Assembly: GCF_019970045.1 (NCBI RefSeq)
Contig: NZ_JAHXYI010000005.1
Span: 62,001-126,000 of the forward strand
DNA: 64,000 bases
Source: Chryseobacterium sp. GVT01B
Lineage (GTDB): Bacteria; Bacteroidota; Bacteroidia; Flavobacteriales; Weeksellaceae
Reading direction: 5' to 3'
Part shown: piece after piece, positions 52,672-60,751 of the stretch
Numbering within the stretch: the first letter of the stretch is position 1
How the letters are laid out: each line of letters begins with the position of its first letter
Notes under the pieces: generated by a model
Told to the model about the DNA's origin: nothing
The model's database searches: none
Seen by the model: only the letters and a program-made list of their open reading frames with translations
Made by a program: the position numbers and the translations under genes

Positions 52672-53328
52672 ATGAAGAAGATTCTATCAGCATTTCTATT
52701 GCTGTATTTTGCTATTGCCTTTTCTCAGGAGAAAAAACCAATGTTCTGGCAGGACATCCAGGAATTCAAAAAACAGGATCAGCAAAACCCGCCGCCAAAG
52801 GATGCGATTTTATTTCTGGGAAGTTCATCATTCACAAAATGGACTGATATCGCAGATTATTTTCCTGATAAAAAAATCATCAACAGAGGATTCGGAGGAT
52901 CCAGACTTACAGACCTTAATGATTTTTCGGAGGACCTTTTAGCTCCTTATCAACCTAAACAGATCATTATTTATTGTGGTGAAAATGATTTTGCAGACAA
53001 TCATCAGTTAAAAGCAAAAGTAGTTGTTGACAGATATAAAGCTTTTTATAAAAAAATACGTGAAAGATTTCCTAATATTGAAGTTGATTATATCTCTATC
53101 AAATACTCGCCAAGCAGAGAAGTGATCTGGCCGCAGATGAAAATTGCCAACAAAAAGATTGCTGCATTTATGAAAAAAGAACCCAATGCTGAATTTATTG
53201 ATGTGACTAAAGCCATGGAAGATGCTAATGGAAATGTAAGAAAAGATATTTTTGTGGAAGATATGCTTCATTTTAAGCCGGAGGGATATAAAATCTGGAC
53301 CAAAGTGATCACTCCTTATCTGAAATAA
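52672..53328 (+). CDS. Secreted SGNH/GDSL hydrolase
   Basis: 218 residues. Signal peptide ends at AIAFSQ. The SGNH blocks are present: catalytic Ser in ILFLGSSSFTKW (block I), Gly in GGSRLTDL (block II), Asn in YCGENDFAD (block III), and the Asp/His pair in DMLHFKPEGYKIW (block V). The spacing resembles the platelet-activating-factor acetylhydrolase-like branch, which often de-esterifies acyl or acetyl groups on glycans. Substrate unknown. It precedes a TPR gene by 10 bases. Confidence 0.9.
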   Translation: MKKILSAFLLLYFAIAFSQEKKPMFWQDIQEFKKQDQQNPPPKDAILFLGSSSFTKWTDIADYFPDKKIINRGFGGSRLTDLNDFSEDLLAPYQPKQIIIYCGENDFADNHQLKAKVVVDRYKAFYKKIRERFPNIEVDYISIKYSPSREVIWPQMKIANKKIAAFMKKEPNAEFIDVTKAMEDANGNVRKDIFVEDMLHFKPEGYKIWTKVITPYLK

Positions 53329-53338
53329 ACTATAACCC

Positions 53339-54289
53339 ATGATAAAAAAAACAATAACCATTTTATTTTCCGTTTTATTGTATTCTCTTTCATTTTCTCA
53401 GGAGAAGCCTAATGAAAAAGTTCTTCAGGAACTCTCAGAAAACGCGTGTAAATGTGCTGATTCTATTGCCCTGTCTAACAGAAAGAAAGAAGATATCATC
53501 AAAGATGTTCACGGATGTATTGACAAATACACAGGAGCGCTTCAAATATCTACTCTTTTGCAAGGAGCAGAAAAAGCATCTAAGGGAAATGAAAAAAAAG
53601 AGATTAACCTGACTTTTAATACAAATAAGAATTCACAGCAGTACAAAGACAGCTACAATGAACTTGAACGCTATCTGATGCAAAATTGCGAGAGTGTGCA
53701 AAGAGCAACCAAAACTATTGAAACCAGTTACGATAAGTTCTCAAAAAATGATACAGCAATTGACTTCTATGAGAAAGCCGCTGATGCGGGAAAAGCGGAA
53801 AACTGGAAGGAAGCTATTCAAAATTATGAACAAGCGGTAAAAGCTGACCCTAAATTTATTTATGCGTGGGATAATCTGGGAATCACCTATAGAAGAGTCG
53901 GAGAATATGATAAAGCTCTTAATGCTTATAGACAATCATTAGCTGCTGATCCGAAAGGTAAAATGCCTTTACAGAATATAGCAATCACGTATGTTTATAA
54001 AAAGGAATATCAGAAAGCTATTGATGCATACAACGATTTTGACAAAGTATATCCAGGTGATCCGGAAGTTTATTATGGAATGGGACAGGTCTACTTTACT
54101 CATCTGAAAAATAATGAGAAAGGTCTTGATAATATTTGTAAAGCATACAGGATTTATTCTGAACAAAAATCACCGTACCGATCTGATGCTGAAAAAATGA
54201 TAGGATACATTTACAAGAGCATGAAAGATGAAGGTAAAACAGGTAAGTTTAAAGAGATCTTAAAAAACAACAACATCCAATTCGATTAA
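53339..54289 (+). CDS. Secreted TPR-repeat protein
   Basis: 316 residues. Signal peptide (ITILFSVLLYSLSFSQ) followed by an N-terminal region with two Cys (NACKCADSI). From about 135 onward tetratricopeptide repeats appear: AGKAENWKEAIQNYEQAVKA, AWDNLGITYRRVGEYDKAL, PLQNIAITYVYKKEYQKAID and YYGMGQVYFTHLKNNEKGL. A protein-interaction scaffold for the periplasm or surface. It lies 10 bases after the SGNH hydrolase gene and likely shares its transcript. Confidence 0.82.
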   Translation: MIKKTITILFSVLLYSLSFSQEKPNEKVLQELSENACKCADSIALSNRKKEDIIKDVHGCIDKYTGALQISTLLQGAEKASKGNEKKEINLTFNTNKNSQQYKDSYNELERYLMQNCESVQRATKTIETSYDKFSKNDTAIDFYEKAADAGKAENWKEAIQNYEQAVKADPKFIYAWDNLGITYRRVGEYDKALNAYRQSLAADPKGKMPLQNIAITYVYKKEYQKAIDAYNDFDKVYPGDPEVYYGMGQVYFTHLKNNEKGLDNICKAYRIYSEQKSPYRSDAEKMIGYIYKSMKDEGKTGKFKEILKNNNIQFD

Positions 54290-54294
54290 AAATA

Positions 54295-54325
54295 AAAAAC
54301 GATTCCTGATAATGGAATCGTTTTT
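54295..54325. terminator. Bidirectional intrinsic terminator
   Basis: AAAAACGATTCC, loop TGATAAT, GGAATCGTTTTT: a perfect 12-bp stem between the TPR gene and the convergent helicase gene. Confidence 0.92.
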
Positions 54326-54330
54326 CTATT

Positions 54331-55683
54331 TTATTTCTTTCTTTTCGATTTCGATATTGCTTTCTGCTGAGCTCTGTTGGCTCCAAACTTCTTAGGTGCC
54401 TTTCTTTTGGAAGGTCCTCCCCAGTTTTCTTTTGTATTTTTAGCTTTCTTATCATGGAATGCTCCTCCTCCATCATTCAGTTTTACCTGTGCAGGATTTT
54501 TCATTACCACCTGATCTTCTTCAGCCGCGATCTTTTTAGGATTGATTTTAACTCCTTCCGGGAATTCATTAAATTTCAATTCTTTATCCATCAATAGCTC
54601 AATATCAAGAATCAAAGGTTCTTCTTTTTTAGTGACAAACGTAACCGCCTTTCCTTCTTTGTCTGCCCTACCTGTTCTACCGATTCTGTGAATGTACTGT
54701 TCAGGAATATCCGGTGTTTCAAAGTTGATAACATGGGTAACATTTGAAATATCAAGACCTCTTGCCATTACATCCGTAGTAATCAGACCTCTCACCTCTT
54801 CATTCTCAAAGCTTTTCATCGCCTTAAGTCTGTAATTCTGAGATTTGTTAGAGTGAATCACGTCAAACTGTCCAGGGAAAAGCTCATCAATTTTAGTAAA
54901 GAGCAGATCGGCATGTCTTTTATTATTGTTAAAAATCAATACTTTAGACATATCAGTTTCGTTCTTCAGCAAATACTCAAGTAAGTTGATCTTGGTATTG
55001 AAGTTTTCTACTTTATAGGCAGTCTGCTCAATTTTTTCAAGAGGTGTTCCTGATTTTGCCAATGAAATTTCAATCGGGCTTGCAAAGTACACATCCAGCA
55101 TTTCATCTACCGCTTCCGTCATGGTTGCAGAGAAAAGGATGTTCTGTCTCTTTGGTTTCATCATTTCAAAAATGTGAGTAAGCTGCGGTCTGAAACCTAA
55201 ATTAAGCATCTCATCAAATTCATCAATGATTAATTTCTGAACTTCTTTAAGAGAAATAGCGTTGTCTATGGAAAGGTCCATCACTCTTCCCGGTGTTCCT
55301 ACCAAAATATCACAACCATCGTTGAACAATAGTTTTTGGGTATTGATATTTTTCCCTCCGTATATTCCGATTACTCTTGCAGTAATATTTTCTGTCAGTT
55401 TCTCAAGGATTTCAGTTACCTGTACTACCAATTCTCTTGTAGGAACAAGCACCAAAACAGTTGGATTTCCTGTCTTGCTGTATTTCCATGTTTTCAGAAC
55501 GGGTAAAAGATAAGCCAATGTTTTTCCGGTTCCGGTCTGTGCGATTCCCATTACATCTCTTCCTGAAAGAATAGGTTTCAAGCTCTTCTCCTGGATGGGT
55601 GTAGGTTCAAATAATTCCAAATCCGCTAAAACATCAAGAATTTTAACCGGCAGGTCAAAATCTGCAAAAGTGAGTTTTTCCAT
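54331..55683 (-). CDS. DEAD-box-family RNA helicase, with DEFD variant
   Basis: 450 residues. RNA helicase core with Q-motif PTPIQEKSLKPIL, motif I AQTGTGKT, Ia PTRELV, II DEFD instead of DEAD, III SAT, V TTDVMARGLD and VI HRIGRTGRA. The C-terminus is a basic Lys/Arg-rich tail (KRKAPKKFGANRAQQKAISK) suited to RNA binding. It acts in ribosome assembly or mRNA turnover, as for RhlE-type enzymes. The A-to-F change in motif II lies outside the catalytic D-E pair, so activity should be kept. Single gene. Confidence 0.9.
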   Translation of the reverse strand: MEKLTFADFDLPVKILDVLADLELFEPTPIQEKSLKPILSGRDVMGIAQTGTGKTLAYLLPVLKTWKYSKTGNPTVLVLVPTRELVVQVTEILEKLTENITARVIGIYGGKNINTQKLLFNDGCDILVGTPGRVMDLSIDNAISLKEVQKLIIDEFDEMLNLGFRPQLTHIFEMMKPKRQNILFSATMTEAVDEMLDVYFASPIEISLAKSGTPLEKIEQTAYKVENFNTKINLLEYLLKNETDMSKVLIFNNNKRHADLLFTKIDELFPGQFDVIHSNKSQNYRLKAMKSFENEEVRGLITTDVMARGLDISNVTHVINFETPDIPEQYIHRIGRTGRADKEGKAVTFVTKKEEPLILDIELLMDKELKFNEFPEGVKINPKKIAAEEDQVVMKNPAQVKLNDGGGAFHDKKAKNTKENWGGPSKRKAPKKFGANRAQQKAISKSKRKK

Positions 55684-55860
55684 TTTGCAAAGATAGGTAT
55701 TTAATTACAAGTTAAAAATTAGGGGTTGCAGATATTAGGCAACAGGTTGCAGGGACTCGTTATTAAAAGTGATTCACTGATTATATTTAATTAACCCAAA
55801 GAACATTTATAACAATACGTTAAACCAGCAACAAAAAACAACCAGCAACAAATTAATTTC

Positions 55861-56370
55861 CTAATTCACTTTTACACTATTGACCTTAATTTTAATGTCA
55901 TCATCTTCCCATTTGCTGGAGGTAACGATAACGTATCCTTTCTTTTTGGGATCTTTTTTGATCGGAAATTTGTCTTCTTCCCACTGATTGCAATGCGTTG
56001 AAATAGATGGTAATAATGGCTTCCAGCCGGTTTTACTTAAAGTATATACATAGAATGGATGCCAGCAGCTGGTACACCAATTCGGATAAAAGCCGATTTC
56101 TTCTTTCCCGTCACCATTAAGATCTCCCAGATTATACAGGCTTCCCTGATTGGCTGGTGAAATCGTGATAGGCTTTATGTTTTTATCACTGAAATAAATA
56201 GTTGTTTCACATTTTCCTTCACATTCGTCACCACAGTCGCTGACTTTTGTGTAGGCATATTCTTTGGTTCCGTTTCCGTCAAAATCTCCCTGAATATTCT
56301 CTCCATTGGTTTCCTGAGCCATACCATATGAGCTGAATAAGGTGATTGCGGTTATAATAAGTGTTTTCAT
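55861..56370 (-). CDS. Secreted FG-GAP-like repeat protein
   Basis: 169 residues. Signal peptide (IITAITLFSSYGMAQ) then two calcium-binding-type loops: GDFDGNGTKEYAY and GDLNGDGKEEIGF, as in FG-GAP or VCBS repeats. Six or more Cys (CGDECEGKCETT, WCTSCWHP) suggest disulfides, including a CxxC that could bind metal. No enzymatic motif. The preceding 178-base gap holds only GCAACAAAAAACA-like runs and no gene. Confidence 0.72.
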   Translation of the reverse strand: MKTLIITAITLFSSYGMAQETNGENIQGDFDGNGTKEYAYTKVSDCGDECEGKCETTIYFSDKNIKPITISPANQGSLYNLGDLNGDGKEEIGFYPNWCTSCWHPFYVYTLSKTGWKPLLPSISTHCNQWEEDKFPIKKDPKKKGYVIVTSSKWEDDDIKIKVNSVKVN

Positions 56371-56473
56371 TGTGGGTTTTTGGTTTTTAGTTGCGGGGTT
56401 TCGGATTGCGAGATTCGGGTTTATAGTGCAGAACGGAAAAATTATTGGAATTGTTTCATTTTTAATTCGTTTA

Positions 56474-58120
56474 TCACTTTCTTGTCACTCTCAGTAAAAG
56501 TATTAATACCAGAATAATTGAAAATACAAAACCTAAGACTGCTACTAACGACAATTCTCCTATTCTTGGTCCTGATTCTGAACTAAAAACGATGGCTGTT
56601 GCAATGATATTTGCGCCTAAGACCATAGCCAGAATCAGATTGATCACACTGGATTTGATCAGTTGGTTGGTCTTGTCTATATTTTTGATTTCGCTGGAAA
56701 CGGTGAATTTATTTTCATCCAGTTTTTGAAGAACAGAACGGAGCTCTTTCGGGATTTCATCTACATTATCCGTGAAATTCATCATTCTATCCATCCCTGT
56801 TTTTAAAAGGTTTTTGGGATTTATTTTTTTGGTGAAAATCTTTTTCGTGTAAGGATGAAGACTTTTAACGATATCCAGATCAGGGTTAATACTTCTTCCA
56901 ACACCTTCTATCAGGCTGATTCCTTTGAATAAAAGATAGAAATAATCCGGCATATAAAGCCTGTTATCCTTTAAAATATCCTTCATCTTGTTAATGATCA
57001 CCTGTACATTAATATCCTGCAGTGATGAGCTGTGAACAAAATTCAAAATATCTTCTACGTCATTTTCAAACCGTCTTTCGTCCGGTATTTCATAGCTTAT
57101 GGCCATTTTTTTGAGTGACCGGACTATTTTATGGGAGTTTTTAGCGACAAAACTTACAATAAGATTTTCAAGAATTTCTTTATCATTAGGCTGAATTTTT
57201 CCTACCGCTCCAAAATCAATGAACACAATTTTACCGTCTTTTTTCACTAAAATATTACCGGCATGAGGATCTGCATGGAAGAATCCATAGTCTAAGATCT
57301 GTGATACAAACAGTCTTAATCCTGCTTCGGAAACTTTTACAGGGTCAATATCATTTGCCAGCAGCACTGATTTATCGGTAACCTTTATCCCGTCGATAAA
57401 TTCCATACAAAGAATATTGTTGTTGGAAAATTCTTCGTAGACTTTAGGAACATAGGTTTCTTTATTATTCTTAAAGTTCAGACGGAACTGCAGGATATTA
57501 TTTCTTTCATTCGTAAGAGAAACCTCTTCGAGCAAAGATCTTTCAAAGGTGGAAATCGCCTGTTTCAGATTCAGTTTTTCTCCTATTTCAGAATAGGCAG
57601 AAATCAGCTTTTCAATGTCTTTAATCAACAATAAATCATCCTCAATAACTGACTGTACATCAGGTTTTCTCAGTTTTAAAATCACCGGACTGCCATCCAG
57701 CAAAACCGCTTTATACACTTGTGCAATGGAAGCTGTGGCCAGAGGTTCTTTCTGAATTTCACGGAAATAGTCCTTCACGGAAATATTGAATTCACTTTCC
57801 AGTGCTTCTTCCACGTCCATATCTACTGTTTCCACTTTGTCCTGAAGTTTCTGCAGCTCCTGAATCAATTCCGGCGGTAATAAGTCTTCTCTGTTACTGA
57901 ATGTCTGGCCTAATTTTACAAAAGTAGGTCCTAGCTCTTCAAGAGCCAGCCTTATTCTTTCATAAACGGTTCCTTTTGAAATAATCTCGTCTGAGCTGGG
58001 AGTTTCTTCCTGCTTATTTCCTCCATTCATCCTTGCCAGCATATCTTTAAATCCATATTTACTCAATACGGAAATCAGTCTTGCGGATCTTTTCAGTTTT
58101 CTTTGCTGCTTATCAAACAT
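56474..58120 (-). CDS. ABC1/AarF/UbiB-family atypical kinase
   Basis: 548 residues. The KxGQ motif is FVKLGQTFSNREDLLPPEL, the Ala-rich ATP loop is ATASIAQVYKA, and the catalytic region is HADPHAGNILV ... IVFIDFGAVG. Two hydrophobic segments at the C-terminus (about 490-545) anchor it in the membrane. In ubiquinone-making bacteria UbiB supports quinone biosynthesis. Flavobacteria use menaquinone, so the role here is likely in lipid or quinone handling more broadly; that is not shown by the sequence. Confidence 0.9.
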   Translation of the reverse strand: MFDKQQRKLKRSARLISVLSKYGFKDMLARMNGGNKQEETPSSDEIISKGTVYERIRLALEELGPTFVKLGQTFSNREDLLPPELIQELQKLQDKVETVDMDVEEALESEFNISVKDYFREIQKEPLATASIAQVYKAVLLDGSPVILKLRKPDVQSVIEDDLLLIKDIEKLISAYSEIGEKLNLKQAISTFERSLLEEVSLTNERNNILQFRLNFKNNKETYVPKVYEEFSNNNILCMEFIDGIKVTDKSVLLANDIDPVKVSEAGLRLFVSQILDYGFFHADPHAGNILVKKDGKIVFIDFGAVGKIQPNDKEILENLIVSFVAKNSHKIVRSLKKMAISYEIPDERRFENDVEDILNFVHSSSLQDINVQVIINKMKDILKDNRLYMPDYFYLLFKGISLIEGVGRSINPDLDIVKSLHPYTKKIFTKKINPKNLLKTGMDRMMNFTDNVDEIPKELRSVLQKLDENKFTVSSEIKNIDKTNQLIKSSVINLILAMVLGANIIATAIVFSSESGPRIGELSLVAVLGFVFSIILVLILLLRVTRK

Positions 58121-58330
58121 AGTATATCAATAGTAGGTGCAATTTACTCCAAAAACTGTTCCTTTATGAAAAGAATTATTGCATCAACATCAATCCACAA
58201 AGTTAAAAATAGCAACACGTAATCAGTGTTTTAAAGAATTAAATACATCAATAATTACAAAAACATTCATTTATCATAAAAATTAATATATTTACAGCGT
58301 ACAAATAAAACAAACCAAAAGTATTACAAC

Positions 58331-58492
58331 ATGAAAAATTTACGTAACAACAAACTTTCAAGAGAGCAATTAAAAGGGATTGCAGGAAACGGAATCATCA
58401 TCGGATGCTCAAATCAATGCTGTCCTACAGACGGTAGACCAAGATGTCCAAAACTGATCTGCCCTGCTGTAGTATGTCCTCAGTACATGTAA
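58331..58492 (+). CDS. Cys-rich 53-residue peptide with RiPP-like leader
   Basis: Starts ATG AAA AAT TTA and ends TAA. The N-terminal part, NLRNNKLSREQLKGIAGNG, has the acidic/leucine pattern LSREQLKxIxG that precedes a Gly-type cleavage site in many RiPP and bacteriocin-like precursors of this phylum. The C-terminal core of about 33 residues has six cysteines (26, 30, 31, 39, 44, 49), prolines and a GIII stretch. A clear terminator follows 38 bases after the stop. No maturase, transporter or protease gene is adjacent: its neighbours are a UbiB kinase and a GNAT-nitrilase gene on the opposite strand. Likely annotated as bacteriocin-like in related genomes; activity unknown. Below the size limit of routine ORF listing. 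Confidence 0.7.
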   Translation: MKNLRNNKLSREQLKGIAGNGIIIGCSNQCCPTDGRPRCPKLICPAVVCPQYM

Positions 58493-58528
58493 TCTGTCCA
58501 CTCAAAGAAAATTTTAGGTAAAATAAAA

Positions 58529-58557
58529 AGAGACTGTCTTTCTAGGCAGTCTTTTTT
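58529..58557 (+). terminator. Intrinsic terminator after the Cys-rich peptide gene
   Basis: AGACTGTC (58531-58538) pairs with GGCAGTCT (58545-58552) with one G-U pair, followed by TTTTTT. This independent terminator supports the small gene being real. Confidence 0.85.
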
Positions 58558-58606
58558 ATAGGATGGCTACAACTTTAAACAATGCCAAACGGCAACAGAT
58601 CATAAG

Positions 58607-58673
58607 TTTTGGCTAAAGCCTTTATTACAGATAAATACATAATAAGCGGGCTAAAGCCCGCTTCTATTGATAT
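58607..58673. repeat. CTAAAGCC intergenic repeat, copy 2
   Basis: TTTTGGCTAAAGCC, then AAGCGGGCTAAAGCCCGCTT, then TATTGATATA. It matches the unit at 43829-43900 in ends and centre. The palindromic centre may also end the convergent GNAT-nitrilase gene. Confidence 0.8.
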
Positions 58674-58707
58674 AAAATCTATCTGAATTACCTTTTGATG
58701 ATTATCT

Positions 58708-60216
58708 TTATTTAAGATAGGTTTCATAGAGGTCTTTCCTGCGGTCTTTCATTACCTGAACAGAGCCGTTATGATGGAGATCTTTCAATAAATTCAAGTC
58801 TACATCCACAATCAGTGTCATTTCTGTATTGGGAGTCGCTTCGCCTTTTACTGCATTGGACGGAAAGGCAAAATCTGAAGGGGTAAATACGGCAGCCTGC
58901 CCAAACTGGATATCCATATTGTTAACCTTCGGAAGATTCCCCACACAACCGGCAATCGCTACATAGCATTCATTTTCTATAGCTCTGGCAGCAGCACAGT
59001 GGCGTACTCTCATGTAGGCATTTTGGGTATCTGTCAGATAAGGAACAAACAGTATTTTCATGCCCTGATCAGCTAAAATCCTTGGTAATTCCGGGAATTC
59101 TACGTCATAGCAGATCACAAGACCTATTTTTCCGCAGTCGGTATCAAAAACTTTGATTTCATTTCCTCCTTTCATTCCATAATATCTCTTTTCGTTCGGA
59201 GTAATGTGAATTTTTCGGTATTCGTCCACGCGGCCGTCGCGGTGTAAAAGATAACTTACATTATACAAATCATTATTGTCATTATCAAAAACAGGCATAC
59301 TTCCGGAAATAATATTCACGTTGTAGCTGATCGCCAGTTCTGAAATTTTATTTTTGATCTCTTCAGTAAGTTTTGCCAGCTCTATCATACTGTCTCTTTC
59401 GGAAAGGTTATTGAAGGGAGCCAGTAAAGGAGTATTAAAGAGTTCAGGGAAAAGAACAAAGTCTGATTTATAATCTCCCATTACATTCACGAAGAACTCC
59501 ACCTGTTCATAAAAAGCTTCTATATCTTTGAAGTGCCTCATCTGCCATTGCACCAGTCCAAGACGGATAATGCTGTCTTGCATGGTATTCGGTTTTCTGC
59601 TGTAATAGATGTTATTCCATTGCAAAAGAACTGCATTTTCTCTTGAAGCTTCATCTTCCGGAAGGTATTTTTTCAGGATTCTTATCGGAAGAAAGTTATT
59701 GGAAAGCTGGAAAGACAATACCGGATCATAAATCTCTTTATCTCTTACTTTTCTGATATATTCTCTTGGAGAAAACTCGTGGCTGTATTTGTGATAATTG
59801 GGGATTCTACCTCCAAGAACAATGGATTTTAAGTTTAATAATTCACAAAGTTCTTTTCTGGCATCATATAGTCTTCTTCCCAAACGTAATTCACGAAATT
59901 CGGGATCTACAAAAACTTCAATTCCATAGAGAACATTTCCTGTGGAAGTATGGGTATTGAAGGTATAATTTCCTGTAATATCGCTATAGGTATGATCATC
60001 CCCGAATTCTTCATAATTGACTATGATGGAAAGCGCTACAGCAGCCAGTTTGCCGTCTACCGTAATACAAATCTGTCCATTAGGGAACATTTTTGTAAGC
60101 TTATCAATACTTTTTTTGGACCAAATGGATTCCGACATTTGCGGATAGGCCCTTTTCATCGTTTCCGCCAGCTCATTGTAATCCTGAAGGGCCAGGTTTC
60201 TTGTTTCTATTTGCAT
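58708..60216 (-). CDS. GNAT acetyltransferase fused to carbon-nitrogen hydrolase
   Basis: 502 residues. Residues about 1-190 form a GNAT domain (VEVFVDPEFRELRLGRRLYDARKE-like acetyl-CoA loop: EFRELRLGRRLYDAR). Residues about 215-500 form a nitrilase-superfamily hydrolase with the catalytic triad E258 (LFPELFN), K335 (EYRKIHITPNE) and C369 (GLVICYDVEFPEL). The fusion is known in several bacterial groups. It likely cleaves an amide or nitrile and acetylates or deacylates a linked amine; substrate unknown. No close operon partner. Confidence 0.9.
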   Translation of the reverse strand: MQIETRNLALQDYNELAETMKRAYPQMSESIWSKKSIDKLTKMFPNGQICITVDGKLAAVALSIIVNYEEFGDDHTYSDITGNYTFNTHTSTGNVLYGIEVFVDPEFRELRLGRRLYDARKELCELLNLKSIVLGGRIPNYHKYSHEFSPREYIRKVRDKEIYDPVLSFQLSNNFLPIRILKKYLPEDEASRENAVLLQWNNIYYSRKPNTMQDSIIRLGLVQWQMRHFKDIEAFYEQVEFFVNVMGDYKSDFVLFPELFNTPLLAPFNNLSERDSMIELAKLTEEIKNKISELAISYNVNIISGSMPVFDNDNNDLYNVSYLLHRDGRVDEYRKIHITPNEKRYYGMKGGNEIKVFDTDCGKIGLVICYDVEFPELPRILADQGMKILFVPYLTDTQNAYMRVRHCAAARAIENECYVAIAGCVGNLPKVNNMDIQFGQAAVFTPSDFAFPSNAVKGEATPNTEMTLIVDVDLNLLKDLHHNGSVQVMKDRRKDLYETYLK

Positions 60217-60299
60217 TTGATGTAATTTTACTTAAATTTAGGGAAAAATTAGACAAATACAGCTTAAAAAATAACCAGTTTATTACTATTTTTATTTAA

Positions 60300-60581
60300 A
60301 TGAAGCCATATGCACTAACCTTAATTATAAGTGTCATCATTATTTTTATCTTAAGATTTTTTTATCCTGAATCAATAATAAATATTTCACACAATTTAAA
60401 CTTGTTTTCAATATCTGAACTAAATGTTCAGGAAGTTAAAACCCTTGTTTATTTATATTTAGCCGGATTAGTATTTTTAAACTATCTTATTTTCCATAAA
60501 CATATATTATTCAAGCTAATCTACTGTGTACTAGTTATGATAAATATTATACTTATCATTTCTTCATTGAAACAATTTTAA
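60300..60581 (+). CDS. Small hypothetical membrane protein
   Basis: 93 residues with three hydrophobic segments (about 4-20, 44-62 and 67-89). No family recognised. Single gene between the divergent GNAT-nitrilase gene and the convergent guaA, and of low complexity in its composition (Ile, Leu, Phe). Confidence that it is expressed is moderate. Confidence 0.55.
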   Translation: MKPYALTLIISVIIIFILRFFYPESIINISHNLNLFSISELNVQEVKTLVYLYLAGLVFLNYLIFHKHILFKLIYCVLVMINIILIISSLKQF

Positions 60582-60702
60582 AGCCCCAATGTAAAACATC
60601 ATAGATTATGAAAGAGTTGATTTATCAAAAAATTCGGGAATATGATACTTTACAGTGAAGATTATTCTACAATTTTCTCAGATCATCAATTTTAACAAAA
60701 AA

Positions 60703-60729
60703 AATCCCACCCAAAACGGGCAGGATTTA
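60703..60729 (-). terminator. Intrinsic terminator of guaA
   Basis: On the minus strand AAATCCTGCCC pairs with GGGTGGGATTT through two G-U pairs, and a T-run follows. On the plus strand the two pairs become mismatches, so it works in one direction only. Confidence 0.8.
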
Positions 60730-60751
60730 TATTTTAAATTCAAATCAAAGA

